A stretch of 38,849 nucleotides of DNA from CALFER01 sp964472395 (GTDB taxonomy: Bacteria; CSSED10-310; CALFER01). The translations under genes were made by a program, and so were the position numbers. Positions 21,329 through 30,148 of the stretch are shown one piece after another. The stretch is from positions 1 to 38,849 of the forward strand of contig CAYYMM010000027.1 in assembly GCA_964472395.1 (NCBI GenBank), written 5' to 3'. Below the pieces are notes generated by a model, which did no database searches, had not been told where the DNA came from, and saw only the letters and a list, made by a program, of their open reading frames with translations. Every line of letters begins with the position of its first letter. Position 1 is the first letter of the stretch.

Positions 21329-21333
21329 CAGGA

Positions 21334-21705
21334 TTATCCGCGTGAGTTCCAGTGAATGGATATGATGCGCAGAAGATTCAGAAAACCAGCCAGATGATGC
21401 GTGCGGATCCAGCTCCGAATCCGTTTTCCAGACCCCGGACGAGTATCCGGGCGAAAAGTGAATCCACAAGTCTCCGGAGTGATCCACTCGGATTCCGCGC
21501 GCGGGTATTTCCTACAATTCAAAGGACGAATCGGGTAGATCACACAGCGATAACCGCTTGATCGGCTCTTTCGAAGAAAAAAACACCGATTCGGCAGATG
21601 ACAACATGCTCCGCATTGCCTGCACTGCCCGGTTCGACGCTTCGACACCGGAAAAAACGACGTCATCGTTCGATTGATCTTGGCTGACCATGTGTTTCTT
21701 GCCAT
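21334..21705 (-). CDS. YkgJ-like cysteine-cluster (putative zinc/iron-chelating) protein
   Basis: 123 residues. The motif CRQCGACCHLPNRC near the start, with a later CVIYPIRPLNCRKYPR and a further Cys, is the cysteine-cluster pattern of the YkgJ/CxxCxxCC family (CxxCGxCC ... YP-RP--CR-YP). These proteins are predicted metal chelators of unknown role. The length is typical. GGAG lies nine bases before the ATG, and a perfect TTGACA -35 lies just upstream. It is followed by the radical SAM-ubiE genes in the same direction. Family confident; function unknown. Confidence 0.83.
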   Translation of the reverse strand: MARNTWSAKINRTMTSFFPVSKRRTGQCRQCGACCHLPNRCFFLRKSRSSGYRCVIYPIRPLNCRKYPRAESEWITPETCGFTFRPDTRPGSGKRIRSWIRTHHLAGFLNLLRIISIHWNSRG

Positions 21706-21731
21706 CCTCGTGTCACTCCGTAAGCAAGGGA

Positions 21732-21760
21732 CTTTTAATGCGATCCCCTGTGCTTGTCAA
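21732..21760 (-). promoter_or_regulatory. Promoter of the YkgJ-like gene
   Basis: Minus strand: perfect TTGACA (21760-21755), 17-base spacer, TAAAAG (21737-21732). The -35 begins directly after the stop codon of the TolB-like gene. Confidence 0.55.
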
Positions 21761-21762
21761 TA

Positions 21763-22803
21763 TCAAAACCATCGCGGATGCGCTTCTTCTGCTGTCGTGT
21801 AAGTCAGACGAATCGGGCTCGAACCATCAGGATTCATAATGTAGATCTCCGGATTGCTGTCGCGATTGGATACAAAACACAGTTTCGAACCGAACGGGGA
21901 CCAGCATGGTGAGCCGGAATCGGAATCTGTTCCTGTTATTCGCTCCGGCTTGGTTCCCGTTATCCTCAGAACCGTGATCCAAGTGTCTGATTTCAATGTT
22001 GAATCGAATGCAAGAAAACGGCCGTCCGGCGACCAGACCGGCGATCCCTCGTCTTCTGCCGAGTGAGTCAGGTTTCGGACAATACGTGATTCGAGATCCA
22101 ATGAGTAGATTTCGGAATTACCGTCCCGATCACTGACGAACACAATCGAATTTCCGTCAGGTGCAAAGGATGGGTTTCCATCGAAAGCAGGATGTTGGGT
22201 CAGACTGGTCGGTGTCGGTTCATTCAAAGAGAGCAGAAAGACATCGGAGTTGCCGTTCCGAGTGCTGACAAATGCGATGTGCTGGCCGTCGCACGACCAT
22301 GCCGGAGCTTCGTCGAAAGCGGGATTCCGCGTAATGTTTCGTATGTTCTCACCGGAAACATCCATGAGAAAGATGTCCGAGTTGCCGTCGCGCTGACTGA
22401 CAAACGCGATGGTGGATCCATCGGGCGAGATGTCCGGGTCGGTATCGTCTTCGGGATGACGACTGAGATTGACGATATCGGAAGCGCGGGTACTCATCCG
22501 GAAAATCTCCTCGTTTCCTTCTCGGTTCGACTGAAACACAATCAGGTTTCGCACGATCCTTTCAGTCGATCCCGGTGAGGCGACCGGAGAAGGCTGGAAT
22601 TCAGCGGTGTCAGCGTCTTCGATGATCGGCGGAGTAAAATCCGCAGCGAGTGAGGGGACCGTCGCAGATGGCTCGGGAATCACCGTCGCGGTCGGGGCAG
22701 CGACCGGATGTGAAGGTTGTGAACATCCAGCCGAGAGAACGGTCAGAAAGAAAGCGACAGACATATGCCGACCGTATCGCAGTCCCCAGACGATTGGCTT
22801 CAA
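21763..22803 (-). CDS. TolB-like beta-propeller lipoprotein
   Basis: About 346 residues. From the TTG at 22803, whose TTGA overlaps the upstream glycosyltransferase stop, the N-terminus is a good lipoprotein signal: basic start, hydrophobic VAFFLTVL and lipobox LSAGC. A Pro/Thr-rich linker follows. The rest is about six repeats of roughly 41 residues with the pattern F-S-RDGN-EI/DI...RNLT...WSPDG, the PD40/TolB six-bladed propeller. Repeats lie at about 90-345. An ATG at 22857 with a GGGAAG upstream is an alternative start but would overlap the glycosyltransferase by 58 bases. Such proteins usually bind partners in the periplasm. Fold sure, role unknown. Confidence 0.85.
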   Translation of the reverse strand: MKPIVWGLRYGRHMSVAFFLTVLSAGCSQPSHPVAAPTATVIPEPSATVPSLAADFTPPIIEDADTAEFQPSPVASPGSTERIVRNLIVFQSNREGNEEIFRMSTRASDIVNLSRHPEDDTDPDISPDGSTIAFVSQRDGNSDIFLMDVSGENIRNITRNPAFDEAPAWSCDGQHIAFVSTRNGNSDVFLLSLNEPTPTSLTQHPAFDGNPSFAPDGNSIVFVSDRDGNSEIYSLDLESRIVRNLTHSAEDEGSPVWSPDGRFLAFDSTLKSDTWITVLRITGTKPERITGTDSDSGSPCWSPFGSKLCFVSNRDSNPEIYIMNPDGSSPIRLTYTTAEEAHPRWF

Positions 22804-23495
22804 TCGATGAACCGGTACTTGATGATCGCCCATAGCGCGGAAAATCCATCCCGCCATGTGATCTTCTTCCCTTCAGAGTATTCTCGTCCACTGTAGGAAA
22901 TCGGAACTTCATAGATCCGAATACGCTTTTTCAAAACCTTCGCTGTGATCTCCGGTTCAAAATTGAATCTCTCCGATCGGATATGGATGTTTTCGAGTGC
23001 ATTCTTCGAGAACAGTTTATAGCAGGTTTCCATATCCGAGAGAGTCGTGCCATACAAGATATTGGTCAGTCCTGTCAGAAACCGGTTGCCGATCCAGTGA
23101 TGCAAAAACATGTTCCGGCGTTCGCCGGTAAAGCGGGATCCGTAAACAACCTCGGCTTTACCTTTGATGACGGGTGTGAGTAGCTTAAGAATTTCCTCAG
23201 GATCATACTCCAGATCCGCGTCCTGGATGACGATAAAGTCGCCTCGGACATGCTCGAATCCGGTTCGGATGGCCGCACCTTTCCCTCGATTCATATCGTG
23301 ACGGATGATACTTGAGAAATCCGATTGCCTGCGCTGAATGATGTCCCAGGACGAGTCCGTCGATGCATCGTCAACGATGATCAATTCACGATCGAAATCC
23401 ATCACCGCAAAGTCGACCTTCAGAACCCGATCGAGAATGGCATCCAGAGTGGCAGACTCATTGAAAACGGGGATGATGATTGAAAGAAGACGCAC
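22800..23495 (-). CDS. Family 2 glycosyltransferase, dolichol-phosphate-mannose-synthase-like
   Basis: 231 residues. It has IIIPVFNES at the start, LIIVDDASTD, NRGKGAAIRTGF, the DxD-type IQDADLEYDP and a DMETCYKLF acceptor-region motif, matching DPM1-like GT-A transferases. These load a sugar from a nucleotide onto undecaprenyl phosphate or a similar carrier at the cytosolic face. There is no C-terminal membrane domain. The start is GTG at 23495 with GGAGGT upstream. It is coupled to the TolB-like lipoprotein by a TTGA overlap and transcribed divergently from comEA. Family sure; sugar and carrier unknown. Confidence 0.92.
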   Translation of the reverse strand: MRLLSIIIPVFNESATLDAILDRVLKVDFAVMDFDRELIIVDDASTDSSWDIIQRRQSDFSSIIRHDMNRGKGAAIRTGFEHVRGDFIVIQDADLEYDPEEILKLLTPVIKGKAEVVYGSRFTGERRNMFLHHWIGNRFLTGLTNILYGTTLSDMETCYKLFSKNALENIHIRSERFNFEPEITAKVLKKRIRIYEVPISYSGREYSEGKKITWRDGFSALWAIIKYRFID

Positions 23496-23581
23496 CGATC
23501 AATACCTCCATAAACCTTCCATGGGCCGAACCATATCAAGTCCACCCGATCATTTCCACTTTTTCATATTTCTCGTCATCG

Positions 23582-23610
23582 TTGCCGCCGATCGCATATC
23601 ATGGTACTCT
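23582..23610 (+). promoter_or_regulatory. Promoter of comEA-comEC
   Basis: TTGCCG (23582-23587), 17-base spacer, TG-G-TACTCT (23602-23610), an extended -10 type. It lies 26 bases before the comEA ATG, and the -10 hexamer is the same as in the SAT promoter. Confidence 0.5.
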
Positions 23611-23636
23611 ATCTTACAAAACAGGAGGTATCGATC

Positions 23637-24014
23637 ATGACGCTTCAGGCCAGACGATTTTTTTGTTTGGTTATGTTCGTGTTCACCGTGCGGATGCTGC
23701 TTGTGCTGCTTCTTTCGAGTCACCGGGACCATTCCGATGGGGTACGGCAGCCGCACCGCATTGACTTTGTGGCGGGGTCGATCCCGCAACGCACAGCGCA
23801 TGTCTCAACCATCGAACCGCTGGTGCGATTTGAACGCCGATTCGGTGATAAATCGTTTTGTCTTAAACAGTTGCTCCCTTTTCGTGACTGCATCGATGTG
23901 AACAAGGCCTCCCGAGATCAACTGATGATCCTCCCTGAGATCGGAGAACGCCTGGCGATGCTGATCATTGATCACCGTGAGTCTATAGGCCCTTCCAGTC
24001 GATCGGCGAGTTGA
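23637..24014 (+). CDS. comEA: ComEA-like helix-hairpin-helix DNA-binding protein, frameshifted near its end
   Basis: 125 residues as read. CAGGAGGT lies before ATG 23637. A single N-terminal membrane anchor (about 8-27) and a polar linker are followed by IDVNKASRDQLMILPEIGERLAMLIIDHRE, the first hairpin of the ComEA helix-hairpin-helix that binds incoming DNA outside the inner membrane. The expected continuation (GPFQSIGELRDLPGMT and on to a stop at 24082) is present in another frame. One missing base in CCTTCC at 23991-23996 (expected CCTTTCC) causes an early stop at 24014. Restored, the protein would be 148 residues and would overlap comEC by 14 bases. Either a true frameshift mutation or a sequence error. 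Confidence 0.82.
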   Translation: MTLQARRFFCLVMFVFTVRMLLVLLLSSHRDHSDGVRQPHRIDFVAGSIPQRTAHVSTIEPLVRFERRFGDKSFCLKQLLPFRDCIDVNKASRDQLMILPEIGERLAMLIIDHRESIGPSSRSAS

Positions 24015-24068
24015 GGGACTTGCCTGGGATGACCGATCGAAGTTTCGAGAGAATCGAGGAGTGGGTGT

Positions 24069-26507
24069 GTGTGGCCCCATGATATTTTTACGGAAGCACG
24101 ATCAGAAATCTGGGAGTTTCCCCGGAGACTTCCCGCTGTTCTCGCTCTGATCCCCTTTTGTGCCGGCATCCTGATTGGCACGAAAATTCCTCACCTCTGG
24201 GCTCCAGCATTGCTCGTTTCCATGCTTCTCTCCATCCCCGCATTCCTGGCTTCAGACTCCAGAAGGATCCTTGGGCTGATCTGCTTGAGTCTGGCACTGA
24301 CCTCCTTTGGCCTCAGTCGATACGGCTTTTCATCACGGATGCTCCCACGCGATCACCTCGCGGTCGCTCTTCCGCTCGACGATGTCGCGCTAGTCGGTCG
24401 AGTCGCCGGGATGCCGCAATCGAAAGATGATTTTACGAGCTTTGTTCTGGATGTTGAGGGGATCGAGACGGATAAAGCAATACTGACGACCTCGACGGGA
24501 TTGGTCCGGATTGGCGTAAAGGAGACAGCCGAAGCAGCTCCATCCGGATTCGGTCCCGGCGCACTGGTGCGTGTGGAGGCAACGCTGGATTCGCCTTCCG
24601 GGTTTCGGAATCCGGGTGTCTTCAACTACACGGATTATCTCGCGATCCGAGGCATTCATGTTACGGGTGATGCGGGTTATTGGGATTTCATTCGGGTGCT
24701 GGAACGGCCGAATCCATGGTGCATCATTGCCCGACTTCATCGAGTCAGGGCGCATTTGCTGGCGTGGATCGCCCGGTCGGCGCACCCGCCGTTCCCGGAT
24801 TTCTGGAAACGGCTTGGACTCCGGACCGATCACATTCCGGGGTTCTCACAAGCCATGATCCTCGGAGATCGAACGATGCTCGATGAGCGAACACGGGAGG
24901 ATTTTCAGGACACCGGAATGTACCATATCCTCGCTATCTCCGGTTTTCACATCGCGGTGATTGCCGGACTGATCCGAGTGCTTCTGGGCACATTCGTTCG
25001 CAAGCCAGGATTGATTGCGTCCACCGTGATCGTGACGCTCGCCGTTTACAGTGTCCTCGCAGGTCTGTCGCCATCCGTCATTCGAGCCTCGGTCATGGTC
25101 ATACTCGCCTGCTGGGCGATCCTGCTGGATCGCCCGGTTCGATCCTGGAACATCATCGGCACATCCGCTATCGCCATCCTGCTCTGGAATCCTCGTATGA
25201 TTCACGATATCGGATTCCAACTGACGTATCTGGCCACCGTGAGTATCCTGCTGTTTTCCGATCGGTTCGCCTCGTGGCTGTCATTCATTCCAACCCGTTT
25301 TCTCCGAGAATCCATCGCCATGTCTCTGGCTGCGCAGTTCGGAACATCCCTGGTGTCGGCCTATCATTTCAATCGAATCGGCATTCTAGCGTTCGTACCA
25401 TATCTTCTGACATTTCCTCTCATTACGGGGGTGATCTGGAGTGGAGCGGTGGGTTTGGCATCGGGCTGGATTCCATGGTTCGGCGAGTGGTGCCTCCGGA
25501 TCCACGCGTTGCTGATAGTTCTGTTCTCAGAGGTTGTGCATCTGTTCAGTCGATTGCCACTCACGACCGTCCGGGTTCTGACGCCGGGATGGCCTGAAGC
25601 CCTGCTGTTCCTATCGACGGCCGGGATAGTTCTGTCGATGGGTCGACGGCCGCGTATCACAGGGATCTTTCTACTTGCCGGAATTCTGGCTGTCAGTATC
25701 CGGTTCCTGCCTTCCACTGACCACATCGGCATCTATTTTCTCGATGTGGGAAACGCGGATTCCATCATCATCCGTTTGCCGGATGGCGAGGGAATCGTGA
25801 TTGATACCGGCGGAGCGATGAACTCAACCATCGATTTCGGCCGGATGATCGTCGGCAGGATGCTCAATAATCTTAGAATCCGGAAAATCGCCGTCCTGGT
25901 CGGGACACATGAGCATCCCGATCATATCGGAGGCATGCGATCGATCATTGAAGATCACTCGATCGACAGTCTCTGGATATCGAGTTGCCTTCACGCTGGA
26001 TATGAAATGATGAAATTGATTGAGGTGGCGCGCTCCCGCGGGATCCGGATCGACGAACTGCAAACAGGCCGGATGTGGCATCGACTACCATTGAACGGGA
26101 ACGACCGGTCCATAGTCCTGGCAATGGAGTATGGGTCGTTGCGCATCTTGTTCCCCGGAGATGCAGAGTTAGCGTCCGAATCGGGGTTGTTGGACTATGG
26201 TGGTCATTTGAGATCAGATATCCTGAAGGTCGGTCATCACGGAAGCCGGACGTCGAGTGGAGTGGGGTTTCTGAAGGCGGTTGATCCGCGATTTGCGATC
26301 ATTCCTTGCGGAAGGAAAAACAGATTCGGGCATCCGCATCCCGATGTGCTGGAACGCCTTGAGAGGGAAACGGATGTGGAGTGCGTGTTCCGGAGTGATC
26401 AAAATGGAATGATATCCGTCGAGTCGGACGGCCGGATGACGTCCATGATCCCTTTTGTTTTCTCACCCGTCGAATCAACGAAACAGAATTGGATGGGTTG
26501 CGATTGA
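24069..26507 (+). CDS. comEC: ComEC/Rec2 DNA-uptake channel protein
   Basis: 812 residues, full length for ComEC. An N-terminal region with membrane helices and an OB-like domain (DUF4131) is followed by the Competence domain with many membrane helices (MYHILAISGFHIAVIAG is its signature). The C-terminal part is a metallo-beta-lactamase-like domain (IGIYFLDVGNADSI, GTHEHPDHIGG, VGHHGSRTSSG) with intact HxHxDH ligands. ComEC carries single-stranded DNA across the inner membrane, and the MBL domain is thought to degrade the other strand. The start is GTG 24069 with GAGGAG seven bases upstream, inside the end of the restored comEA frame. The intact gene argues for a functional competence system or a recent comEA lesion. 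Confidence 0.95.
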   Translation: MWPHDIFTEARSEIWEFPRRLPAVLALIPFCAGILIGTKIPHLWAPALLVSMLLSIPAFLASDSRRILGLICLSLALTSFGLSRYGFSSRMLPRDHLAVALPLDDVALVGRVAGMPQSKDDFTSFVLDVEGIETDKAILTTSTGLVRIGVKETAEAAPSGFGPGALVRVEATLDSPSGFRNPGVFNYTDYLAIRGIHVTGDAGYWDFIRVLERPNPWCIIARLHRVRAHLLAWIARSAHPPFPDFWKRLGLRTDHIPGFSQAMILGDRTMLDERTREDFQDTGMYHILAISGFHIAVIAGLIRVLLGTFVRKPGLIASTVIVTLAVYSVLAGLSPSVIRASVMVILACWAILLDRPVRSWNIIGTSAIAILLWNPRMIHDIGFQLTYLATVSILLFSDRFASWLSFIPTRFLRESIAMSLAAQFGTSLVSAYHFNRIGILAFVPYLLTFPLITGVIWSGAVGLASGWIPWFGEWCLRIHALLIVLFSEVVHLFSRLPLTTVRVLTPGWPEALLFLSTAGIVLSMGRRPRITGIFLLAGILAVSIRFLPSTDHIGIYFLDVGNADSIIIRLPDGEGIVIDTGGAMNSTIDFGRMIVGRMLNNLRIRKIAVLVGTHEHPDHIGGMRSIIEDHSIDSLWISSCLHAGYEMMKLIEVARSRGIRIDELQTGRMWHRLPLNGNDRSIVLAMEYGSLRILFPGDAELASESGLLDYGGHLRSDILKVGHHGSRTSSGVGFLKAVDPRFAIIPCGRKNRFGHPHPDVLERLERETDVECVFRSDQNGMISVESDGRMTSMIPFVFSPVESTKQNWMGCD

Positions 26508-26531
26508 GCGTTCGGGGTGAGATACTATAGA
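26504..26531 (+). promoter_or_regulatory. Possible promoter of the methylmalonyl-CoA mutase operon
   Basis: TTGAGC (26504-26509), 16-base spacer, TATAGA (26526-26531). The -35 overlaps the comEC stop. The transcript would begin near 26538 and so carry a 5' hairpin GGGACA/TGTCCC (26540-26545, 26551-26556) ahead of the AAGGAGG Shine-Dalgarno. Confidence 0.4.
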
Positions 26532-26591
26532 GCTGATTAGGGACAGGTTTTGTCCCGGAATTGCAGTTGGACGATTCGAAGGAGGATTTTC

Positions 26592-28271
26592 ATGTCGGAC
26601 CAGAAGGATATGACCAATCACGGTAACGCGTTTCAGAACTGGCAATCGACGGTTCTGGATAAGGCTTTGAAGAAGTTTCCCGAGCGAAAACCATCATTTC
26701 GAACCTCATCGGTAGACGATCTGCCACGAATCTGCACACCGGAAGACGTAGCGGTGGATTACGAGGCTCAGTTGGGGTATCCCGGGCAGTATCCATTTAC
26801 ACGAGGCGTTCAGCCCACGATGTATCGGGGCAGATTCTGGACCATGAGGCAATATGCCGGGTTCGGTACCGCACAGGAATCGAACGAGCGATACCGGTAT
26901 CTGTTGGGACAGGGGCAGACCGGTCTGTCGGTCGCATTCGATCTTCCGACCCAGATCGGGTACGATTCGGATCATCCTCTGTCGAGAGGCGAAGTTGGCA
27001 GAGTCGGTGTCGCGATCGATACGTTGGCTGACATGGAGACTCTGTTTGATCACATCCCACTCGATCAGGTTTCAACTTCGATGACAATCAACTCGACCGC
27101 AGCGGTTCTGCTGGCGATGTATATTGCTCTTGCCGAGAAACGATCGATCTCGAAATCGGCACTCTCTGGCACCATCCAGAATGACGTTTTGAAAGAGTAC
27201 ATCGCAAGGGGCACCTATATTTATCCACCTCAACCCAGCATGCGGCTGATAACGGACATTTTTGAGTATTGCACGAAAGAAGTGCCCAAATGGAACACGA
27301 TTTCCATCTCCGGGTATCATATCCGGGAAGCCGGTTCGACGGCCGCTCAGGAAGTTGGGTTTACGCTGGCAGACGGAATTACCTATTGTGAAGCGGCGAT
27401 CGCCCGTGGATTGGACGTCAATGCATTCGGATCGCGCCTGTCGTTCTTTTTCAATGCCCACAACAACCTGTTGGAGGAAGTCGCCAAGTTCCGCGCCGCT
27501 CGCAGAATGTGGGCCGGGATCATGAAAAACCGATTCAAGGCCAGCAACCCTCAGGCGCAGATGCTTCGTTTCCACTGTCAGACCGCAGGGTCGACGCTGA
27601 CTGCTCAGCAGCCGGACAACAACATCGTCCGGGTCACAATCCAGGCTCTCGCGGCAGTGTTGGGCGGCGCGCAGAGTCTGCATACGAATTCCCGCGACGA
27701 AGCCCTTGCGCTGCCCTCTGAAGAATCCGTCCGAATTGCGCTGAGAACCCAGCAACTCCTCGCGCATGAATCCGGAGTGGCCGATACAATCGATCCGCTG
27801 GCCGGTTCCTACATGGTTGAGTATCTGACCGACCGGATCGAACGTGAAGCGACGCATCTGATTCAGAAGGTTGACGAACTCGGTGGCATGGCTCGCGCGA
27901 TCGAGAACGGTTACGTTCAGAAGCAGATCCAGATGTCGGCATACCGCAGTCAGCAACGGATCGAATCGGGCGACGAGATTGTGGTGGGGGTCAATAAATT
28001 CAAATTGGAAGATGAAGTCGAACCCGAGGGTCTCCTGCGGGTCAATCCGGAAGTCGAACATGCTCAGGTTGAGCGCTTGCATGCGGTGAAACAGCGTCGC
28101 GATTCCGGCAGAATCACTCAGGTTCTTCAAGCACTCAGGGAGGCATCCCGGACAGATCAGAATCTAATGCCTTTCATACTGAATGCGGTCAGGGAATATG
28201 CGACTCTTGGCGAAGTGTCGGATGTGTTTCGTGATGAATTCGGTATTTATCAGGAAAAGGTGGTGTTATGA
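26592..28271 (+). CDS. mcmA1: Methylmalonyl-CoA mutase, catalytic (large-subunit N-terminal) chain
   Basis: 559 residues, matching the separate catalytic chain that lacks the B12 domain. PTMYRGRFWTMRQYAGFGTAQESN holds Tyr78 (Tyr89 of the P. shermanii enzyme), and GTIQNDVLKEYIARGTYIYPP holds Arg206 (Arg207). These residues favour methylmalonyl-CoA over isobutyryl-CoA. FHCQTAGSTLTAQQP and NIVRVTIQALAAVLGG are further signatures. It interconverts succinyl-CoA and (R)-methylmalonyl-CoA with adenosylcobalamin for propionate metabolism. AAGGAGG precedes the ATG. Its stop overlaps the epimerase start. The cobalamin-binding chain is not in the window. Very sure of family. Confidence 0.96.
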   Translation: MSDQKDMTNHGNAFQNWQSTVLDKALKKFPERKPSFRTSSVDDLPRICTPEDVAVDYEAQLGYPGQYPFTRGVQPTMYRGRFWTMRQYAGFGTAQESNERYRYLLGQGQTGLSVAFDLPTQIGYDSDHPLSRGEVGRVGVAIDTLADMETLFDHIPLDQVSTSMTINSTAAVLLAMYIALAEKRSISKSALSGTIQNDVLKEYIARGTYIYPPQPSMRLITDIFEYCTKEVPKWNTISISGYHIREAGSTAAQEVGFTLADGITYCEAAIARGLDVNAFGSRLSFFFNAHNNLLEEVAKFRAARRMWAGIMKNRFKASNPQAQMLRFHCQTAGSTLTAQQPDNNIVRVTIQALAAVLGGAQSLHTNSRDEALALPSEESVRIALRTQQLLAHESGVADTIDPLAGSYMVEYLTDRIEREATHLIQKVDELGGMARAIENGYVQKQIQMSAYRSQQRIESGDEIVVGVNKFKLEDEVEPEGLLRVNPEVEHAQVERLHAVKQRRDSGRITQVLQALREASRTDQNLMPFILNAVREYATLGEVSDVFRDEFGIYQEKVVL

Positions 28272-28675
28272 TCAGAAAACTCGATCACATCGGTATTGCC
28301 GTATCGGATCTGGAAGCCGAAACGACGTTCTTCCGAGATGTCCTCGGACTCCATTTCCTCGGATACGAAGATCTACCGGATCGGCAGTTGAAAATTGCGA
28401 AGTTCGAAATCGGAGAAACGCACATTGAGCTGCTGTATCCGACATCTCCCGAGAGCACGGTTGCCAAGTTCATTGCGCAGAAGGGAGAAGGACTTCATCA
28501 CATAGCGATGAAGGTGGACGGAGCGCAACAGACTCTGGATCGTCTCGCTTCCGCCGGCGTGCAACTCATCGACGCGAAACCTCGGCTCGGGGCAGGAGGT
28601 AGCAAAGTGGCGTTTCTGCATCCCAAGAGCACATTCAGGGTGTTGATTGAAATCTGTGAGTCGGGCTGTGAGTGA
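28268..28675 (+). CDS. mce: Methylmalonyl-CoA epimerase
   Basis: 135 residues, typical length. The vicinal-oxygen-chelate fold is evident from KLDHIGIAV (metal His7), HIELL, GEGLHHIAMKV (metal His) and FRVLIEICE (metal Glu), with the conserved PRLGAGGSKVAFLHPKS. It interconverts (S)- and (R)-methylmalonyl-CoA, feeding the mutase. The ATG overlaps the mutase stop (ATGA), so the two are co-translated. High confidence. Confidence 0.95.
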   Translation: MIRKLDHIGIAVSDLEAETTFFRDVLGLHFLGYEDLPDRQLKIAKFEIGETHIELLYPTSPESTVAKFIAQKGEGLHHIAMKVDGAQQTLDRLASAGVQLIDAKPRLGAGGSKVAFLHPKSTFRVLIEICESGCE

Positions 28676-28729
28676 CGGCAGGGGGATTAGGTTGCCGATG
28701 GGGCATATCGGGGGCATTCGGAGAACGGC

Positions 28730-30148
28730 ATGAATCTGCGTCTGGTCGCGGTGTGTGACGATCAGCGAATCGTTGGGGAATTTGTCGATTTTATCGATCG
28801 GGCGAATCTTTCGATCGATACGGTGCCACAATCCGATATCCACAGATGGCCGTCGACGGAATCACGACTAGTGCTGTGGGCCATCCGAGTCAATCCGGCT
28901 GTGGAATTGGACGCAATCCGTTCCTTTCTGAGAAGACATCCGCTTTGCCGCGTCATCTGTCTGATTTCCGTAGAATCGCGCGAGTTCGAGACCATCGAGT
29001 TTCCTGAAGGTTTGTCCGGTGTAGTGCGTATTCCCGAAGATGTTCCACTCGTGCATCGCTGGATCGAGATTGCATCTGGGGAAATCAAACTGGAGCAACG
29101 GATCCGGCAGACGCGGGTTCGGATTGAGCAACTGGATCAAGAGTTCGAGGTTTTTCTGAAGGTTGGTCGAGCGATTGCATCGACCTTGGAGTTGAAGCAG
29201 GTATTAACCGCGATCATGAATATCACCGGTCGCCTGCTCGAATCCGAGGCCTGGTCATTGGCTCTGATTGATTCGGAATCGAAGGATCTGGTTTTCGAAT
29301 CAGCGCAGGGTGAACACGGTCAGAAAGTGCGCGGAATGAGGGTTCCGATCGGGAAAGGGATCATCGGATGGGTTGCGGAGCACGGCGAGCCACTGATTGT
29401 GGATGACGCCAGCAAGGATGAGAGGCATTACAAGGAAGTTGACGCGCATGTGGGCTTTCTCTCCCGTTCGATTCTCTGTCTGCCACTCAAAACTAAAGGA
29501 CACATACTCGGAGCCATCGAATTCATCAATAAAAAGGGGAAAGCTGGATTCAATACCGAAGATATCCACAAAGTACAGGTTTTCATCGATCTGGCCAGCG
29601 TGTCGATCGAGAATGCCTTGTATTATCGAAAAGTGGCATTACTGTGTGAGAGGGATGAGCTGTCAGGGCTCTACAATCAACGCACTCTCGTCAAGATTCT
29701 CGGTCAGGAACTCGAACGCGCCGCCTCAACCGGAGGTACACTCGCATACCTGTTTCTCGATCTGGACTACTTCAAGCGTGTCAATGACAAATACGGGCAT
29801 CTCATCGGGCGACAAACCCTGCATGAACTCGGCCAGATCCTGACCAAACTGGCCGTTGAACCGGCGATCATCGGGCGGTATGGCGGGGACGAGTTCTGGG
29901 TGATTATTCCGGGGGCGACACGGCAGATCGCAATGGATCTCGCGGAACGCATCCGGGCTGCGATTGAAGAACATGTGTTTCTGGAATCATCTGGTCTCCG
30001 GATTCAACTGACGGCCAGTGTCGGGGTTGCGTTGTATCCCGAGCAGGCACTGACGTTCGATGATCTAGCGCGGATGGCTGATCGGGCTTTGTTTACCGCG
30101 AAGCAGCAGAATCGCAACAAGGTGATCTGCGCCGTGCCGGAAGCATGA
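28730..30148 (+). CDS. Diguanylate cyclase with receiver-like N-terminus and GAF domain
   Basis: 472 residues. Residues 1-115 look like a degenerate receiver domain, with no clear phospho-acceptor context. A short coiled coil (about 118-140) leads to a GAF domain (about 140-300; VPIGKGIIGWVAEHGEPLIVDD, SILCLPLKTKGHILGAIEFINK). The GGDEF domain (about 305-470) has DELSGLYNQR, FLDLDYFKRVNDKYGH, an intact RYGGDEF and TASVGVALYP, so it should make c-di-GMP. The usual RxxD inhibitory site ahead of GGDEF is not evident. GGAG precedes the ATG. The stop overlaps the HD-GYP gene (ATGA). Confidence 0.92.
   Translation: MNLRLVAVCDDQRIVGEFVDFIDRANLSIDTVPQSDIHRWPSTESRLVLWAIRVNPAVELDAIRSFLRRHPLCRVICLISVESREFETIEFPEGLSGVVRIPEDVPLVHRWIEIASGEIKLEQRIRQTRVRIEQLDQEFEVFLKVGRAIASTLELKQVLTAIMNITGRLLESEAWSLALIDSESKDLVFESAQGEHGQKVRGMRVPIGKGIIGWVAEHGEPLIVDDASKDERHYKEVDAHVGFLSRSILCLPLKTKGHILGAIEFINKKGKAGFNTEDIHKVQVFIDLASVSIENALYYRKVALLCERDELSGLYNQRTLVKILGQELERAASTGGTLAYLFLDLDYFKRVNDKYGHLIGRQTLHELGQILTKLAVEPAIIGRYGGDEFWVIIPGATRQIAMDLAERIRAAIEEHVFLESSGLRIQLTASVGVALYPEQALTFDDLARMADRALFTAKQQNRNKVICAVPEA

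Noticed and set aside
26540..26556. GGGACA/TGTCCC hairpin before the mutase gene as a terminator for comEC
   Set aside because: The stem is only six bases and no T-run follows. It more likely lies in the mutase leader.
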